Below are positions 60,091-64,000 of a DNA stretch of 64,000 bases, in pieces (positions within the stretch are counted from its first letter, which is position 1; each line of letters opens with the position of its first letter). This DNA comes from Parelaphostrongylus tenuis (lineage: Eukaryota > Nematoda > Chromadorea > Rhabditida > Metastrongylidae). The stretch is taken from positions 17,285-81,284 of the forward strand of contig JAHQIW010005418.1 of the NCBI GenBank assembly GCA_019055375.1, in the 5' to 3' direction. The notes below the pieces were generated by a model. That model was not told the origin of the DNA. It was given only the letters and a program-made list of their open reading frames with translations, and made no database searches. A program made the position numbers and the translations under genes.

Positions 60091-61690
60091 TTTAAAACTT
60101 GTATGTTATGTTTTGAAAAAAAAGATTTATATTGCGCTGAATCAGCATAACAAAATTCGTTTATCTTCAAATTTTTCTCGCTAAACCAAAGAATTTTCTC
60201 CAAACTATTGACGCAAGTTGGTAAACCGAATCTTAAGCGGTTGCAGTTGTGATTTAGGTTTCAAAACCCAACTTCCTAGTGCGTGTAACAGCCAAAAGAA
60301 GATGGATTTCTCAAAAATTAGCATCTCCATACAGCTCAGTGGTTAACTTTGATAGCTAAATCAAAAGGATTTCAATAGGTGTTTCTTTCTTCCTGCCGCT
60401 CAAAAATCGCAACCACAAAGTTGTTCGCCATTGACATTTCTCGTGACCAAAAAAACTTGGTTCAGACTTTATAACAAATCGATAGAAAGAAATATCAAGG
60501 ATTCCGATTGGCTTTAGTTTCCGAAAAGAACTTTCATTGTGCTGTGACAGCTCAAGGATTTTTACGCTTTGCGCAGCGTGGGCACGGCTTCGAGCCACTA
60601 CACTTTGCGGCATGGGATAAGATTTCGCCATATCGACGCCAATCTAACACCCTTCCATCCCGTGTGTGAATAAGGATTTCGCAACAACGACACCGTCCTC
60701 TGCCACATCGAATGCCTTTCAATTGTTCTCTCCTGGATTTATCGAAATCCTCAACATGAGCCTGTGGCTACACCAAAACACTGATAAAGACACATTTATG
60801 TTTCTACAAAAACATGGCGTGTACGGGCAAATAAGGTCATGAATGAAGTTTGGGCACTTTCTAGCTATTGCAACATTATGTTTGAATTTTGCAAAAGCCT
60901 TAAGGGTTGTAGCAAGGAATATAAAATATCATTTTCACCACTCAGTTCCTTTTTTGCCTTGGCTGAGCGCGGTATCATAAAACCGCGTAAGTCAGAAAAA
61001 GATCGCACTTAACGCCCCAATAACGGTGGTTTTTACCTGTCACTTTAACGTCACAAGCTTGGTTTATGGTAAATATGAGTGTGAAGCTTTCACGTTAAAG
61101 TGCTTTTATCGCCACAGAAAAGGGGAGTATATCACAGAGGCAAGGTTTTATGAAGGAATTTTCAGTTAGATACGAACAGTCACGGTTCAAAAACGCTCCA
61201 CGTTCTCATGAGTAATTACACATCCTGCGGAAAGAAAATCATTTCCCATGTTGTCGATTTCTTTCCCTATTCTATCCATGTATTGTTGCTATTCATAGCT
61301 CAAGAAATGGTGTTATGGCTGCGAGTAGCTATTGCGAGAAGGCTCGAAGTAGTCAAACCAAACAAAAACATAAAGTCTTGCTTTCAGTTCTATCAGCTTG
61401 ATGTCTGATGGACTGCACTGCTGAGCTTCGTCAGGCACTATATAGAAATTTTGGTTTTGAGAAAAAATATTGCATGAAAGGTATAGGACTATTAAGAAGG
61501 AATTATTCAGGCACATTCTAAAAAGAACACAGAGTCCAATGATCTCAAAATTCCCTGCTTATCAATATATATGCGTGTGTTAGTTAGACAGCAGCGAATT
61601 CCGTAATATTTTCGCAATTTTCTTAGCGGAATGTGATGGTGCACATCGGAAATGCAATTTCAAGTAAATTGACATCGCAAGAAAACTCGG
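60091..61690. other. No gene recognised
   Basis: Anonymous sequence between two RTE copies of opposite orientation. The minus-strand frame at 60,356-60,631 and the pair near 61,208-61,516 show no domain. No tRNA-like fold seen. Confidence 0.4.
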
Positions 61691-61699
61691 ATTCCCCGC

Positions 61700-64000
61700 T
61701 CTGATGGATGGCGCCAGATTAGTTTGCGGAGAGCGGCCTAGCGCGGTCTCCAGGTGGCGACAAGGGAATTAGACAGAACCACAAGCGACCGTGTGCATCA
61801 AAAGCGACGCGGTGGAGTCAGGGTATGAGCTCCTTGCTTATACAGCGCTAATTCGACGAAACTCTATTTCAGAAGGTCCAAATCGCCATGAGCCTGCAAT
61901 GAAGCGGCTGGAAAGTACCCGGGGGCGGCCAGGAGTCTTCCAACAAATAAACTCGTCCCGCTTCTCCGACAGGACTGGCAGCTACTCACGAGTACCAGCT
62001 TGACATTAGGCATAACAAACTATACGTTGAGTGTCAAGCCGCAAAAGCACCAATAAAATATGGGGCCTCCTTCTCTTGACCCATTAAAAGCCAGCGATAC
62101 GCAGCGTCGGGTAGGACGGATATACGGCGAGCAGCTAAATCTTAAGGCCAGCTAGGCTGCGAAAATGAAAACCGACTAAAATGGGATCTGTATCTATAAG
62201 CACCAAAAACTGAGTACGAATAGGTTTTGTAGAAATGTATTGATGCAAGCAAGAGAGGATAGGTACCACGTCACGGGCGACCTGAGACGAGCAGACGCCA
62301 TCCTTTCAGGCTGTTCTATCACCGTAGGAGAAAAGACTGTTTTTTGGACCATGAGATCGCCACAGGGCCGGCATGCGTTGGCGTCCTCGTTCAAATATCA
62401 AATTTGACCTGTGAACATGGGAGTCATTTGAACAACTAACAACCCGTATCGACATTGGCGGTTCAAACGTGTGTGATCAATGTCGGCTTGACGCTCTCGT
62501 TGCCTACGTACCAACATAATCTATGACAAAGACGAAGTCGCGCCGTTTACTGGTTTTAAAAAATTTCTTCAGAGAGGACAATACATCTCGAGGGTCTTAT
62601 TAGAGATTTTAAAGCTAAATATGACTTAATTACCGCAGCTTCCCCCCGTTTGGCAGAATTCACATGGGAACTTGGGTAGAATGGTGTATTGGGCAAGGTG
62701 GAGCGCCTATATGGGGTATGAGGTTTTGTGATCACCATTCATGGTCTAGCTCACAATTCCAAAATGCTCACTCTCAACTATGGACGTTGGAGTCTTACTC
62801 AATTGGAGGTAGTAACCATAACGAAGTAGGAACATGTGCTCTAGCATAATCGCCTTAGATGTTGCATAAAACAGCCATATGTCGCTGTTGCTATTACGTT
62901 CCACAATGAATCAGACCGTCTTCCTCACACGCGCAAATTCGTTTTTGGCGAAAAGGACGAAAAAAGTAGCCAGATTTAAACAACGAAAGTCCTATAACTA
63001 CAATAAACTGGGATGTATCATGTAATTAGCGGGCTTTGGTAAGATACCCCCCCCCCCGCCTCTATCGACAAACATCAAACGAACAATACAACTTCTCGTG
63101 AATATCTTAACGCGCTAGCTCTATGAAAGCCGCGATTCCTAATGTCGCGAAAAAAAAAAACGCTTGTACTTCGCATACACTTCGAACTGAAACGCACAAT
63201 ACTGGAATCGCCGCACGCTACAGAAAACCAAACTTCACGTCCCGTTCTTGCGAAAACGTGCAGAGAAACGATTATAAAAGAAATCTCAAAGAGAGACACA
63301 AGCAGTAGGTATGGCAAAAGCTGCGAAAGCAAAGCCGCCAGCAAAGCGTCGCCCAACTCCAAGACTAAGACACTTGCACGTGCGACGTCTTCTGACGGGA
63401 CACCTACGAGTGTCAGAAGGGCAGTATAGAGAAAGAAAAATCATCCACCCATTAATAATAAAGATCCTTTTCGCGAGTCAGTCCTAATATGAATCCCGCA
63501 AGAAGGATAGATTGTTCGTTGCCACGTTTAATTTTCAAATCCGACACGTAATAGGGCCGGAGTGTAGAGCAACAACCTGATTCAGACAGGACTAGACCAG
63601 AAACACCCGAACCATCTGCCGGCCATCTCATCAACACCCTGCTCGTCTCTTCAACTCGCTACCTGTCAGAATGAAAAGGTCCCTATTAAAGGTTTTTAAA
63701 CAACAAGACACATTGTTTGTTCAAAAAGGGAGACCTTAACGACATAGGCAATATCAGCCCAATCTGCTTGCTGACCGTTGTCTATACACTCTTTACTCGA
63801 GTCATCCTAAACAGGAAGGCACAGAACACTGGAGAAGGACAGCATGCGAGCAAGCAGGGTTCCGAAAAGCGATTTAGTGCAATAGACACATCACACGATT
63901 ACAAGATCAATGAAGTTCCACAAGAGTACACAAAACAAACACTCTGTCTCACTTCATCGATCTGAAGAAGGCCTTTGATCAAGCTGAAAACAAAAGCGGT
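61700..64000 (+). pseudogene. Decayed RTE LINE, truncated by the window end
   Basis: Plus-strand RTE relative from the 5' leader (GCGACCGTGTGCAT near 61,785) through the endonuclease and linker to the reverse transcriptase, where [30 protein letters not shown] can be read near 63,720-63,815. Frameshifts are frequent. It has a run of C at about 63,047-63,057 and a run of A near 63,150. It reaches the window end at the motif-A region (KKAFD near 63,970). Confidence 0.88.

Noticed and set aside
1..64000. CRISPR array, operons or bacterial contamination
   Set aside because: No regularly spaced direct repeats; split exons, nematode-type tRNAs, LINEs and SINEs indicate nuclear eukaryotic DNA.

Overview
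The window looks like repeat-dense nuclear DNA of a parasitic strongylid nematode, most likely a hookworm (Ancylostoma/Necator type). The reasons are RTE-clade LINE copies whose protein I recognise as the hookworm 'endonuclease-reverse transcriptase' repeat, an expanded TTBK-like kinase family, a nematode-type tRNA-Phe, AT-rich DNA and short-exon gene structure. The species call is inference. I found no intact host protein-coding gene. Almost everything is duplicated, inverted or mobile.

Layout. (1) 1-17,640 is a large palindrome. Arms 1-6,774 (+) and 10,541-17,313 (-) are nearly identical and each carries one tRNA-Phe and one tRNA-Gly(CCC). The spacer holds a decayed RTE with a tRNA-like SINE inside it. 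(2) About 17,640-24,600 (K1) carries a broken TTBK-like kinase on the minus strand, a mariner remnant and an unrecognised exon. (3) 26,290-37,360 is a second palindrome, with arms 26,684-30,461 and 32,307-36,058, each with a tRNA-Phe. (4) About 39,500-45,655 (K2) is an older inverted copy of K1 with a second broken kinase on the plus strand. (5) 45,655-53,300 is a further plus-orientation copy of the tRNA unit, with an internal deletion and the same SINE-broken RTE. The whole 10.5-53 kb block is therefore itself a degenerate palindrome around 31.4 kb, with the second palindrome nested at its centre. (6) 53,300-56,500 is a cluster of small palindromic and tRNA-derived elements. (7) 56,520-60,090 is a nearly intact RTE LINE (-), and 61,700-64,000 is a decayed RTE (+) cut by the window end.

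The most interesting signal is not a protein. At least three unrelated families of short palindromic repeats carry hammerhead-ribozyme motifs: core CUGANGA, stem II, GAAA, a tiny stem III, a cleavage site and a complementary stem I. Six copies fold well by eye (1,115; 16,152; 26,357; 26,568; 55,496; 56,066) and about eleven more are decayed. They occur as inverted pairs pointing outward, and stem III is self-complementary in every family, which suggests dimeric ribozymes. This points to families of non-autonomous, ribozyme-bearing palindromic elements embedded in the duplicated tRNA units.

Boundaries of repeats are by-eye estimates, usually good to tens of bases. Identity statements come from reading, not from an alignment program.
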